Shown: positions 48,886 through 58,843 of the stretch, piece by piece
Layout: the number at the start of each line of letters is the position of its first letter
Numbering within the stretch: position 1 is the first letter of the stretch
From: Rhynchopus sp. YZ270_cl-10
Lineage: Eukaryota > Euglenozoa > Diplonemea > Diplonemida > Diplonemidae
NCBI GenBank assembly: GCA_964035575.1
Contig: OZ037895.1
Span: 1,116,001 to 1,180,000 of the forward strand
DNA: 64,000 bases
Direction of reading: 5' to 3'
Made by a program: the position numbers and the translations under genes
Notes under the pieces: generated by a model
Told to the model about the DNA's origin: nothing
The model's input: the letters and a program-made list of their open reading frames with translations, nothing else
Database searches by the model: none

Positions 48886-50451
48886 TAGGGGCCGCAGTCC
48901 CCTAAGGAAATTATGTAACAATAATTATTTCGTCATTTTTTGGGCATCTAGTGGGCACCTCAGGGTGTGTCTGACACCCAAAATAGGTTTCCGGGGCAGT
49001 GTGACCCAGAATTTCATGGTTTGGCACCTCAGAAAGTGAAAAAAGTGTGAAAAAATAGGATTTTCAGCCTTTTTGGCCATTTGGGGCAAAATGGCCAATT
49101 TTGGCACATTTTTTGCTTTGTGGGGGTATTTGGGGCTATTTCACCCCCAAAACCACTCAGAACATGTTCTAGGCACCTATTTTCAACCACAATTACCCAT
49201 ACAGGGGGGTATTCCGCTCAAGAAATGGTTTTGTTGGGGTTATTTTCAGCAAATTTTCACTAAGTTTTGCTAAGTTTCACTAAGTTTTACTAAGTTTCAC
49301 TAAGTTTTGGTCAAAAAAAATGCAAAAAAAATGCAAAAAACACGAAAAATTGCACAAAAAATGGGAGGAACCGAACAAATATGTATGGTATGGCAAAAAT
49401 GTGTCCTTTTTTTTGGGTGACTGATTACCAGAAACACAAAAAAAATGGAAAATAAAGCACAAATCGGCCATTTGGGCCATTTTGGGACAAATGACCATTT
49501 TTGACCAAATTTTCAAAAAAAATTGTAAAATTTCGACATCATGACAGCTGCTTGGACACAAAACTACCCCAGGGATGTCCCGTGAGTCTATTCCGACCTG
49601 TTTTGGACACTTTAGGTACTTTTTTTGGCCGCTTTTTGGTGTTTTGAGGTCAAAATGACCCCTGTCTACCCCCTGTCCAGGGGTCATATTCGACTCAATA
49701 TTTCAAACCAAGATCGGTTCGAGGGGCCCAAAAGGGTGCAGCTCGTCGAAATCAGGCCCACAGGACCCCCTGGAGTATGATTTCCACAGGAGAGTGACCC
49801 CAAGAGGCCTCTGACGGCCCTAATTTGGCATTTTTTAGCCCAAAAACCGCCCCTACCCCCCTCTCTGGGGGGGAGGGCAATTTTTCACTCATTTTCCCCA
49901 TTTCTAGTGCTTCTAAGTCCTCCAATGGGTAAAAAAACGGTTCCGTTGGGTCCGCAGACCATTTTTTGGGGGGGTATGTACCAAAATTTGCACCATACCC
50001 TACTTTATGTGATGGCCAGGGGAAAAATCCTGGCCTTGGACAGGGGGTAGACAGGGGGTGGACAGGGGGTCTTTTTTTCCAAATTTTGGCCAAATTCACC
50101 AAAGAAAAGGCGTAAAAATGTGAAAAACAGGCGAGAATGGACTCCAAGCACGTTTTTGGGGCAAAATAGGTCTCAAATGACTCTCTGAAACATCGAATTT
50201 GGTGTTTTTTTCATTTTTTTTCATGAAAAATCGGGGTTTTGGCCAAAATGGCCAAAACCCCCAAAAAGCCAGTTTTTTGCTATTTTTTCCCATTTTTTCA
50301 CATTCTAGAGTCGAATTTTCACCCAATTTTGCCTCACAGGGTGTTTCTGACCTATTCTGGGGTGGTTCTCTGCAGGTTGTGGCCACTATACGCCAAAAAG
50401 TGGCAAAATGAATTATTGTTACATAATTTCCTTAGGGGACTGCGGCCCCTA
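48886..50451. mobile_element. 1.57-kb inverted-repeat element set in a C tract
   Basis: Ends TAGGGGCCGCAGTCCCCTAA, then GGAAATTATGTAACAATAAT, are mirrored exactly over about 41 bp, then imperfectly for 15 more. Each end has its own AGGGG/CCCCT palindrome. Twelve C lie left and eleven C right, so the target was an oligo-C tract or the C run is the target duplication. The body is low in complexity (GGCCAAAATGG-type words) with a CACTAAGTTT decamer array at 49258-49313. No transposase. It lies between the LRR gene and MLH1. Confidence 0.85.
49258..49313. repeat. CACTAAGTTT decamer array
   Basis: Five to six units alternating TTTCACTAAG and TTTTGCTAAG. Inside the TIR element. Confidence 0.8.
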
Positions 50452-50485
50452 CCCCCCCCCCCACTTTCCCCACCACTTTGCGTTT

Positions 50486-50530
50486 AAAGGTGACTACTCA
50501 CAGTGAGGCTTAGGTTCATCTGGCAAAGCT
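50486..50530 (+). repeat. Family A hairpin between genes
   Basis: AAAGGTGACTACTCACAGTG, AGGCTTAGGTTCATCTGGC. The 3' arm is near perfect. It shows that the repeat also lives inside the gene cluster, on the genes' strand. Confidence 0.65.
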
Positions 50531-51361
50531 ATTCTCTTTAAATCGATCCGTTACTGTTCTGCAAAAACAAAAAAACAAAAAGACGGTGGAGTTGTTCAAG
50601 CTAAGTTTTTCAAAAAAAAAAAGAAATAAAGTTATTTGCGTTTATTGGGAGGGGTGAATAGAAGGTGGGGGAGTTTTTGTTCATTGTGGAGTATTTCTGG
50701 CGTTATGTGGGCATGATGCTGACTGCCAGTGTTTTTCTTCAGCGTTATTCTTTTTCTTATTTTGTGACAATCACTATACACCAACTGGGTAAAGATCGTG
50801 TACTCAATGTCGGTTACCCTCTTTTTTCTTTTCAAACCCTTCTCAGAACAACTCTGTTCTGCCAAATAAATAAATAATGTGTGTGTGTGTTGTGTGTTGG
50901 TTAATAGGGGTAATTCTTGCGCAGAATATGGCCCCAAAAAAAATAATGTGTGTTGTGGGGGTGATTGGGTTTCAGTCTTGAACACCAGCAACATGGTGGT
51001 TGGCGGCGAAATGGTGATGGTCCACATCACCATTTTTGTTTTTGCACTGAGCAATGCGAGAGCCTTAGGCAAAAGAGAGCTTTTTTTTTTTTTTTGTGCG
51101 TACTGATGCAATCTGATGCTACTCACAACGTTTGATCGCGTACTGCTTGGTTTTTTTTGTCAAAAGACTGATTTCAAGACCCCCCCTCCAGAATTCCTAT
51201 CCATTGTCCCCGCATTTAAAATCCGGAAAAAAAATTGTTTTGGCAGGTTGTGGCTACTACTGTAAACAAAAGAAAAAGGAACTACGATAAACAGAGTTTT
51301 TATTGGGCAGTAAAGGATTATCTGTTGATTGTAGAAAAGAGAAAAAGAGGGGAAACAGTCC
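50531..51361. other. AT-rich intergenic DNA
   Basis: A family E tail trace (GGTGGAGTTGTTCAAGCTAA) at 50583-50612. Open frames at 50632-51126 are not protein-like enough to call. Confidence 0.45.
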
Positions 51362-51395
51362 AAGGTGACTCAGGCTTAGGATCATCGTACAGCCT
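51362..51395 (+). repeat. Family A hairpin, loopless
   Basis: CAAGGTGACTCAGGCTTAGG, ATCATCGTACAGCC. Confidence 0.55.
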
Positions 51396-51494
51396 GCTTG
51401 AAAAAAAAAAAACCGTCAATCCAACAACACCAATGAAACAAAAATATAAAACAAACTGGAAATGCGCAAACAACAAAACAACAAAAAAAAGTGT

Positions 51495-51543
51495 AATAGT
51501 GGGGTACTCATCCTCGGGTTGTCTGCACTACAACCAAGTTTTC
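51495..51543 (+). repeat. Family E hairpin repeat
   Basis: AATAGTGGGGTACTCATCCT, CGGGTTGTCTGCACTACAAC, CAAGTTTTC. TAGTG/CACTA is intact. Confidence 0.7.
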
Positions 51544-52007
51544 AAAAAAAAAGGCAAAAAAAAAAAAAAAATAAGTAAATCCCAAAACTCTCCCAAATCC
51601 CCCCTTTTAGGCGTGTCTGTACAACATTTTAAAAACATTTTGTTTTGTTTGATTTTTTTTTTTACAAGTTAAAAAAGACCGTATAAGCGGGCAAGAGAAA
51701 CAGTCCAGTGGGGGGAAGGATCTTGGGGAGGGAAGAGTTGTGTTCTCTGCTTTGATACGAAGAAAAAAATAAAGCAACCAAAAAAAAAGGTTCCAGCAAC
51801 ACAAAAACGCAATGTTCGAAAACACTTAATAAATGATTCCACCCCCCCTCCCTCCCTCCCTCTCTCTCTCCGTCTTTTGTTTCTCTGGCTGCTGTTAGCT
51901 GCTGTGACGTCACTCATCTTCTACCGTGATTCAGCACAGCGGTGTAACCTTGTGTCCCCTGGTCCCACCACCACCCATCACATCACCCACCACCCCAGGT
52001 ACACATT

Positions 52008-52042
52008 GAAGGTGACACAAGCCTCACATCTTACAACCTTGC
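52008..52042 (+). repeat. Degenerate family A hairpin in the MLH1 leader
   Basis: GAAGGTGACACAAGCCTCAC, ATCTTACAACCTTGC. AAGGTGA, CATCTTACAA and their spacing match family A; the inner stem is mostly lost. It ends 26 nt before the MLH1 ATG and 10 nt after a CACCCCAG acceptor-like site, so it may lie in the 5' UTR. Confidence 0.5.
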
Positions 52043-52067
52043 TCCATTCATGCTCTGAAGCCTTCCC

Positions 52068-54221
52068 ATGAGCGAGCCCACCGACACGGAAGGTGCGATC
52101 CACCGCCTCCCGCAGGACGTCGTCAACAAGATTGCTGCAGGGGAGGTGGTGCAGCGGCCTTGCCATGCTGTCAAGGAGCTCCTAGAGAACGCCATCGACG
52201 CACACGCAACCACCATACAGGTAGCCGCACGCAACGGCGGGACAAAACTGAGTGTCACAGACAACGGGGACGGCGTGCGCCTAGCGGACATGCGTCTGCT
52301 CTGCCAGCGTCACACGACGTCGAAGCTGCGGGCGTACAGCGACCTGCGGAGTATCAGCACCTTTGGGTTTCGGGGCGAGGCGCTGGCTTCCATCACCTAC
52401 GTGGCGCGGGTGAAGGTGGTGACACGGCGGCGTGGGATGAAGAGTGCGTACGCCGCGAGCTACGTGGACGGGGCCATGAAGGAGCCTGCCCCTGCCCTCG
52501 TCGCTGCCAACGAGGGCACGACCGTGTACGTGGACGACCTCTTCCACAGCCTCCCCGTACGGCGTGCCGCCCTCCGCTCCCCTGCCACAGAGTACGCACG
52601 CATCGTCGACGTTGTGCGGCGCTATGCAGTACGCTACCCGCACATAGGTTTTGTCTGCAGGAAGGACGCGTCTGCGCCACCAGATGTCGCCACCGGTGCC
52701 ACCACAACACACACTACAGCGAAGACCAAATCCGTCATCGAAGCGCTCTACGGCAAGGATCTGTGCGGGCATCTTCTGCACTTTGCAGGGACAGTGGGTG
52801 GTGGTGACGGTGACGGTGACGGTGGCAGTGCTGATGTGTCCTGCACCATCGACGCCTTCTTCAGCGACACCGACTACCACCAGCGCCGGGGCACCGGGGT
52901 CTACTTCGTGAATGGCAGGCTCGTCGACTGCGCCGCGCTGCACAAGGCGATCTTCCAGGCGTACACCGCACACCTCGGGAAGGGGAAGGCTCCGTTCGCA
53001 TACGTCAGCCTCACGGTCCCTTCTGAGGAGGTCGACGTCAATGTGCACCCCACCAAGGCAGAGGTCGCTCTCCTACACGAAGACGCCATCTGCGGCTTTA
53101 TACACAAAAAGGTAGCGGAGCAGCTTGCTGGGGAGAAGGCACGGTCAAAGCCGTTTCAGGTTGTGCTCCCTGCCCCGCCACCCCCGCCAGCACCGAAGAA
53201 GCACGTTGCTGACACCACCCCACCCCCTACACCGGGCACACCTACCCCACAACGCATCTTCATCGACGGCACCATGGCGTTGCACACCAGCGAGGTCGAT
53301 CTCACCATCAAACGAGGCAGTCCACCACGCAAGCGCAAACGGGACGACCACGCTAAGGATGACGCGGAGCTGCCGCAGCACCCTGCCTGCGCTGCGGCAC
53401 TGCGTCGGGCGCGTGCAGAGTGTCACACCACATTGCGCAGGGTGTTGCGAGAAGGTGCTGTCATCGGACGCTTGCAGGCAGATCACGGTGCACGGGGTCT
53501 TCTCTTGGAAGCCCTGCAGGATGTCTGGACCGTCGACGTCAATGCACTCATCACAGAGGTCGCGTACCAAGCGTTTCTCACTGTCGTTGGCGGTGCACCG
53601 CACGACATCGCAGGCGCAACCAGCGCAGCGCACACGGTCACCTTCACGACACCACCCGCAGTCTCTGACCTCTGCCGCCTTGCGCTCGACATCCCCGGTG
53701 TCTGGTACGAAGCAGACGGTGCAAAGGAGGCCATATGCAGTGCCCTGGTGGACCGTCTCGTTGAACACCGTACTGTACTGCAGCGCTTTGGCGTCGATGT
53801 CACCGAAGAAGGCAAAGTGGCAGCACTGCCCCGTCTGTGGGATGCCTTCATGCCGCCTATGGCAGCTCTCCCGTTGGTGCTGCTGCGGTTGGGCTCGGAG
53901 ACGCCTTGGGAGGCTGGGGATGAGTCTGAAGCAGTGCATCGCAGCATTGCACACGAGCTGTCGTCGCTCTTCGTGCCCTTAGAGCATATTGCTGTGGAAG
54001 GGGAAGGTGGCAGCAGTGTGCTGCTTGCACCTTCCTCACCAGAGGTCCTGCTCGAGGAGCATGTGCTCCCCTTTGCACGTTCCGACCACTTTGCGCCCCC
54101 TCAACGTTTCGCAACAGACGGAGTAGTTGTGAAGGTCGCAACCTCGCAGTCGCTTTGCACAGTTTTTGAACGTTCGCATTGTCAACCACACAGCGATGTG
54201 CTGCCTGCAGCGTTGAAGTGA
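52068..54221 (+). CDS. MLH1: DNA mismatch repair protein MLH1
   Basis: 717 residues, no introns, close to the usual 700-770. MutL-family ATPase that pairs with PMS1/PMS2 in nuclear mismatch repair. The N-terminal GHKL ATPase opens with IHRLPQDVVNKIAAGEVV; ELLENAIDA (motif I), DNGDGV (II), TTSKL and GFRGEALASI (III) are all present, followed by VYFVNGRLVD and VDVNVHPTKAEV. A Pro-rich linker (about 360-430) with a basic RKRKRDD leads to the MLH1-type dimerisation domain (EEGKVAALPRLWDAFMPPMAALPLVLLRL). Most MLH1 proteins end in FERC; here the match is FERS (about residue 703) plus a further 14 residues containing HC. The start is the first ATG giving the conserved N-terminus. Identity is secure. 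Confidence 0.97.
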   Translation: MSEPTDTEGAIHRLPQDVVNKIAAGEVVQRPCHAVKELLENAIDAHATTIQVAARNGGTKLSVTDNGDGVRLADMRLLCQRHTTSKLRAYSDLRSISTFGFRGEALASITYVARVKVVTRRRGMKSAYAASYVDGAMKEPAPALVAANEGTTVYVDDLFHSLPVRRAALRSPATEYARIVDVVRRYAVRYPHIGFVCRKDASAPPDVATGATTTHTTAKTKSVIEALYGKDLCGHLLHFAGTVGGGDGDGDGGSADVSCTIDAFFSDTDYHQRRGTGVYFVNGRLVDCAALHKAIFQAYTAHLGKGKAPFAYVSLTVPSEEVDVNVHPTKAEVALLHEDAICGFIHKKVAEQLAGEKARSKPFQVVLPAPPPPPAPKKHVADTTPPPTPGTPTPQRIFIDGTMALHTSEVDLTIKRGSPPRKRKRDDHAKDDAELPQHPACAAALRRARAECHTTLRRVLREGAVIGRLQADHGARGLLLEALQDVWTVDVNALITEVAYQAFLTVVGGAPHDIAGATSAAHTVTFTTPPAVSDLCRLALDIPGVWYEADGAKEAICSALVDRLVEHRTVLQRFGVDVTEEGKVAALPRLWDAFMPPMAALPLVLLRLGSETPWEAGDESEAVHRSIAHELSSLFVPLEHIAVEGEGGSSVLLAPSSPEVLLEEHVLPFARSDHFAPPQRFATDGVVVKVATSQSLCTVFERSHCQPHSDVLPAALK

Positions 54222-54679
54222 AGAAGATCGGCTCCCAAGACTGGCTTCAGGGAGGGGGGGAAGGGGAAGCAAATGTTTGTCTGCAACAAAAGCGCTAAAG
54301 AAATGTGTCCTGCCATAGTTCCTAATGTCTTTGGGGGCAGAAGTCTTCTTGAGTTGTTGAACAATATGGCTCAGTCCATACCCCGGGAGGGAATGAAAGT
54401 CTCAAGTAGAGCGGGGGTTTTTTGTGCTGCTTTGGTACGGAAAAAAGAAGAAAAATGGAGTTATTTTCAAGCAAACCCCAAACGCGCTTCAAAATCAGGT
54501 GGGAGATTGTCTCCTAGCCTTGTTCCATTGTCCTTAGCCTGTGCAAGTCTGACAGCAGAAGCCTGTGCTGTTTGCCTTGGGTTTGCGGGGTTAACTCCAA
54601 TCCACAACGCCCTCCACAATCTCCACAATGCAGGAAAAAGAAAAACACAAAACAACAAAAAAGAACACCCAAAGTCATC
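54222..54679. other. Intergenic DNA, MLH1 to J-protein
   Basis: Fairly balanced composition; probable 3' and 5' UTR. No repeat family copy or extra gene seen. Confidence 0.5.
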
Positions 54680-55561
54680 ATGTCGTTATTAAGAAGCGCA
54701 GCGTCCGCTGCACGCACCCCAGCAGCAGGCGCACTGCGCCGCCCTGCACAGACCCTTCTCTTGAGACCCGTTGCACGCCAACAGCGACATGCCCAGGACT
54801 GGTCTAGCGTATGTTCTCCCTTCCCCATCCACTCACACTTTCTTTCTTTCTTTGGAGTACTTTTTTTTTGTTCTACACAACATCATGGTATTCAATACCC
54901 TTTGTTTTGCGACGCTTCGTCTCAAAACTGTCGCACACCCACCTGCACCACCACCACAGTGGAAGGAGCAAATGAGAAATCGTGCGCAGGACTCGATGGA
55001 GACATCGCAATGGGTGCAGAAGCATGGCTCCCCCTTCGCAGCGCTGGACCTACCCGAGACCGCAACGAAGGACGAGGTGCGCGCTGCGTACCGTAAGCTG
55101 AGCATGAAGATGCATCCTGACAAGGGCGGGTCGATGGAGGACTTTCAGCGGATCCAGTTTGCCCAGAGCATTATCCTGAAGGACTGGTACTCTGCAGGCG
55201 ACGTGAACAGGAGTGGCCCAGCCGGCACACGGGTGGAGCTGAACCCACGCCTCAAGGCCATGCTCTACGGTGCGCTCTTCACCATCACGCTCACTGCGGG
55301 CTACCTCCTCATCTATCTCCCCCTCCGCTGGATCGGCCGCAAGACAGGGCTCCTCCAGCAGCCAGCAGCAGTCGTGTCGTCTCCCGAGATGACCCTGAAG
55401 GAGGAGGTGAAACGGTTGCAGAGCGAGGTGAACCAGCTTCAGGTATGTCTCATCATTTGATCAAAACACCGAAAAATACATCTACACAGGAAACGCTTGA
55501 AGACGTGCGGGAGGAAATAAAACGGAGTCGTAGTGGACGGAGGCCTGTCGCACGGTCGTAG
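54680..55561 (+). CDS. J-domain protein with one membrane segment, probably mitochondrial
   Basis: Exons 54680-54808, 54960-55442, 55490-55561; 227 residues. Introns of 151 and 47 nt (GTATGT...CACAG), both phase 0. J-proteins stimulate the ATPase of Hsp70. Residues 1-40 are Arg/Ala/Ser-rich without acids (MSLLRSAASAARTPAAGALR), a good mitochondrial presequence. The J domain spans about 61-115 (FAALDLPETATKDEVRAAYRKLS, then HPD at 95-97, DKGG). One hydrophobic segment lies at about 137-160 (YGALFTITLTAGYLLIYLPL). The C-terminus is a coiled coil (LKEEVKRLQSEVNQLQ) and a basic end. In Pam18/Tim14 the membrane segment precedes the J domain; here the order is reversed, so I do not call it PAM18. 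Confidence 0.88.
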
Positions 55562-56194
55562 GAGAGGTACGTCCGTTGCAGGGTTTTTGACTCCGACTTT
55601 GATGCCCACCCTTACACTTCGGTGAGTAGGTTGGTGAGACAACGTGAGTTGAATATTCCCGTCCAAGGCACATCCGTCGAGTTTTTCTTTAGTTTGCCTC
55701 GTATAGTAGGTCAGTGTGAGGTGTCCTGCATCAATAACTTCCATCTTTTCTAGCTTCTTTTTTGTTTCTGCACCTTTTGTGTGGGTCCCCCCTTCATGGA
55801 CTGACCCATTAGATCGCACACAAAATACCCCCGCAGATAAAATCATCAGTGAATCTGATTGGAGATAACCCGGTTGATTTTTTTTTTTTTTTGGAAAAAA
55901 AACAGTAAAAATTTTAAAAAGTGGTGTTAAAATCCTTCACACCACGATGCGTTTTTTTATGGCTCTGCTGAGTCTGAGTTGTTGCCAGGGTTATTTTTTG
56001 TAGCGTCTTCAAAAGAACAAGTCTCCTTCTTTCCCCCTCTCCCTCTGATATTTGTGGTACATAACGTAACGTATGATAACATATCGGACAAATAGATATT
56101 GGTCAGTGCGGAGAATGGTACCATTACAAATGAAGTCACTCACCACACTGTGCATCTTGTGACTGGAAGTTCACAGAGAGCCTTTGCTGTCCTC
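55562..56194. other. Intergenic DNA after the J-protein
   Basis: Likely 3' UTR then AT-rich DNA. A minus frame at 55846-55439 overlaps the last exon and is not convincing. Confidence 0.5.
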
Positions 56195-56896
56195 TATTTC
56201 ACAATGCAGGTCATGGCGTGCTGGTACTCCTCAATCGATGCACAATCTGTCTTCCTCTGTCGTGAGGGAACTCCTGAACCAGCCATCATGTCCTTCGGGA
56301 TGCCCACTACCTCATTGTACTCACACTCGAGGCACACGCGCATGGTCTTTTCCAATGTGTCATCCCCCATAGACTTCCTCAGCGAGGTTTTTCACCAGCT
56401 TCATCAGCCTGAAGACGCTCGACACTCGCCGTGGTTAACGGCATGAAGATGCGGAGGAGTTTGGTCACTGGAAACGATACGGAGAGGTAATCGTCTGTCA
56501 TAAATGCCAGTGTCACGTCAGTAAATGACTGAGAGCCTCGGTCTGTGAGAGCTCTTTCAGTGCTTCACGAGCTGGTCGGAACTCACTCCTGAGCGACGCA
56601 ATGTTGGCCTCGGTAAAAAAGGGGGAGCTGCGTCGGATCACTTCACGTTCGCCCTGTTCGACACAGAAGTCTTTTGTGCCATAGTGGGTGCACAGAACAT
56701 CGAACCCTTCTTGCAATTTTTCTGGTGATGCTTGATCTGACATCATAAATGCCAAATGCCGACAGAACAGATGTTCCGGACAACAGGTGCTCCAAGTCAT
56801 CCTCCAGCTGCCGGTACGGGGTTGCACACTGTCACGACCTAGACTCGGTGATTTCTGACCAACTTTGTCGATTTTTTCCCCCACTGAATTTTTCAA
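56195..56896 (-). pseudogene. Decayed hAT-type transposase
   Basis: On the minus strand, KLQEGFDVLCTHYGTKDFC, then SSPFFTEANIASLRSEFR, then FPVTKLLRIFMPLTTASVER lead into the frame-shifted FRLMKLVKNLAEEVYGG. PLTTASVER-F-LMKL-KN matches the C-terminal dimerisation motif of hAT transposases of the zinc-finger/ZNF862-like group (usual form TTASCERSFS-LKLIKT). At least two frameshifts break it: one within the ERVF motif and one after VYGG, after which LEKTMRVCLECEYNEVVG continues. The N-terminal zinc finger and catalytic core are not visible. It differs from the hAT fragment at 5426. It lies opposite in strand to every host gene here and abuts homocitrate synthase. Confidence 0.65.
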
Positions 56897-56932
56897 CTGA
56901 ACCCAGACTCAACCCTCCTTCTTTTCAACACA

Positions 56933-58665
56933 ATGAGGGCAAGCAGAGTGCTGCGCAGTGTCGATGTGGAAGGCATCATCTCGCGGATGGAGGACTTCCG
57001 ACCGCCATCGCGGTTTGGGCCTCGCGTGACGGATGCGAAGGTGAAGATCATTGACAGCACGCTGCGTGAGGGTGAGCAGTTCGACACCTGCGGGTTCAGC
57101 ACGCAGGACCGTGTCTTTATTGCGAAGATGCTCGACAAGCTTGGTGTGGACTACATCGAGATGCTCAACCCCATTGCAAGCCAGCAGGCCTTCAACGACT
57201 GCAGGGAGCTGTCCGAGCTCAACCTCCGCCAGGCACGCATCCTCACCCACGTACGCTGCGACATGAAGGACGTCACCGCCGCCGTCGAGAGCGGTGTCCA
57301 CGGCGTCAACATGTACATGGCCACATCCGAGATCCTGCGTGCACACTCCCACAAGAAGGGCATCGACGAGATCCTCCGCATTGCAGAAACAACAATCAGC
57401 TACGTGCAGAAGTACGGCCTCGAGGTGCGCTTCTCATGCGAGGACACCTTCCGCTCGAAGATGGAGGACGTGCTGCGGGTGTACTCCGAGGTGGGTGCGA
57501 TGGGTGTCGACCGTATAGGCATTGCGGACACTGTCGGCATCGCAACACCGCTGGATGTGTACCGCGTGGTGAGTGCCGTGCGGGAAGCCGTCCCTGACGA
57601 CGTGGGTATTGAGTTCCACGCGCACGACGACACAGGGTGCTGTCTGGCGAACGCACTCATGGCGACGGAGGCAGGCGCAACCCACATCGACACAACAGTG
57701 CTCGGGATCGGAGAGCGCAACGGCATTGTCCCACTCGGTGCCTTCCTCGCACGTCTGTACACACTCAACAAAGAGGCGACGATGCAGAAGTACAACCTCA
57801 AGGTGGTCAACTCCCTTGACAGGTTTGTCTGTCGTGCGGCGGACGTTGGCATCCCTTTCAACAACTGCGTGACCGGGAGTGCCGCCTTCACGCACAAGGC
57901 AGGTGTGCACACAAAGGCAGTGATGAGCAACCCCGGTGCATACGAGGTGATCAGCCCAGAGGACTTTGGTGTGGTGCGTCGCGTGAACATCACGAACCGC
58001 ATTACAGGGTGGAATGCGATCAAGGCGAGGGCGCAGGCGTTGACGCTGGACATTGGTGACGAGCAGATCCAGATTGCAACGACGATGATCAAGAACCTGG
58101 CGGACAAGCAGCGCATCACAAACGAGCAGATCGACTCTGTGCTGCTGAGTCTGTCGGCAGGACCGAAGGTCAACACTACAGACTTCTCTTTGGCAAGCGA
58201 AGCGCCCGAGGCAATGAAGGAGGCAGCAGCGGCAGCAGCAGCAGCACTGAGACAGTACCAGCAGGTACTTGCCGCTACAGCGATCGAGGCAATCCCGCAC
58301 GAGACAGACAAACGCCCGCACGCGCTGATCCGCATTGCGGGCCACATCTTCGACAAGGAGATCCTCAACAAGACCATGGACATCTGTGTCGACTCCAAAT
58401 GCGACTTCGACCTTGCCAACGTCGTGTGCGCCAAGCAGAACGACATGGAGTCCTCTGCAGACATCAAGCTGTACGCCACAGAGGCCGCGGACGTCCACTC
58501 CACCGTCGTCGCGATACACGACATGGTATGCTTTCGGCTCTCAAAATTGTCAATATTTTTCTTTCGCAAATCCCCCCACAGGTGTCCGACACTGGGTGCA
58601 CCGCAACCGACATCACCAACGTCCCGGTGGACCAGATGGATGAAGTCTCCGCAGCTTCGGCATAA
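56933..58665 (+). CDS. LYS20: Homocitrate synthase fused to an LKR/SDH-linker-like domain
   Basis: Exons 56933-58525 and 58582-58665 (intron 56 nt, GTATGC...CCACAG, phase 0); 558 residues. Homocitrate synthase joins 2-oxoglutarate and acetyl-CoA, the first step of lysine synthesis by the alpha-aminoadipate route. The TIM-barrel has DSTLREGEQF (about 40-49), the metal ligands in EFHAHDDTG (about 227), VLGIGERNGIVPLG, FTHKAGVHTKAV and ITGWNAIKARA; these separate it from isopropylmalate and citramalate synthases. The N-terminus (MRASRVLRS) could be a short mitochondrial presequence. Fungal enzymes end near residue 430-440. Here an Ala/Gln linker leads to about 95 extra residues: IRIAGHIFDKEILNKTMDIC and SSADIKLYATEAADVHSTVV closely resemble the linker domain of LKR/SDH (GHLFDKFLINEALDMI). 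That domain occurs in lysine-degrading and related enzymes, so lysine-linked regulation is possible; this is inference. Confidence 0.94.
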
Positions 58666-58775
58666 AGGGGTTAACATACAAACAACACTGTGGTGTATAG
58701 AGAAAGGGTGCACGCCGTTTTTTTTTTTTTTGTCGTGCTTTTGTGTTCCCGCAAAAAGTCACGTCCACATAACAG

Positions 58776-58843
58776 CCACCTGATTTGCAACTTTCGGGAC
58801 AAACCGGCAAAACACCGGCAAAACTGGGTCAAAAATCAGGTGG
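58776..58843. mobile_element. 68-bp CCACCTGA-ended element
   Basis: CCACCTGATTTGCAAC at the left, GTCAAAAATCAGGTGG at the right, AACCGGCAAAACACCGGCAA in the centre. Smallest of three related elements; sits 110 bp after the homocitrate synthase stop. Confidence 0.75.

Noticed and set aside
57400-58713. 437-codon open minus frame opposite homocitrate synthase
   Set aside because: It is the antisense shadow of a strongly conserved + strand gene with GC-rich third positions. No domain is visible.
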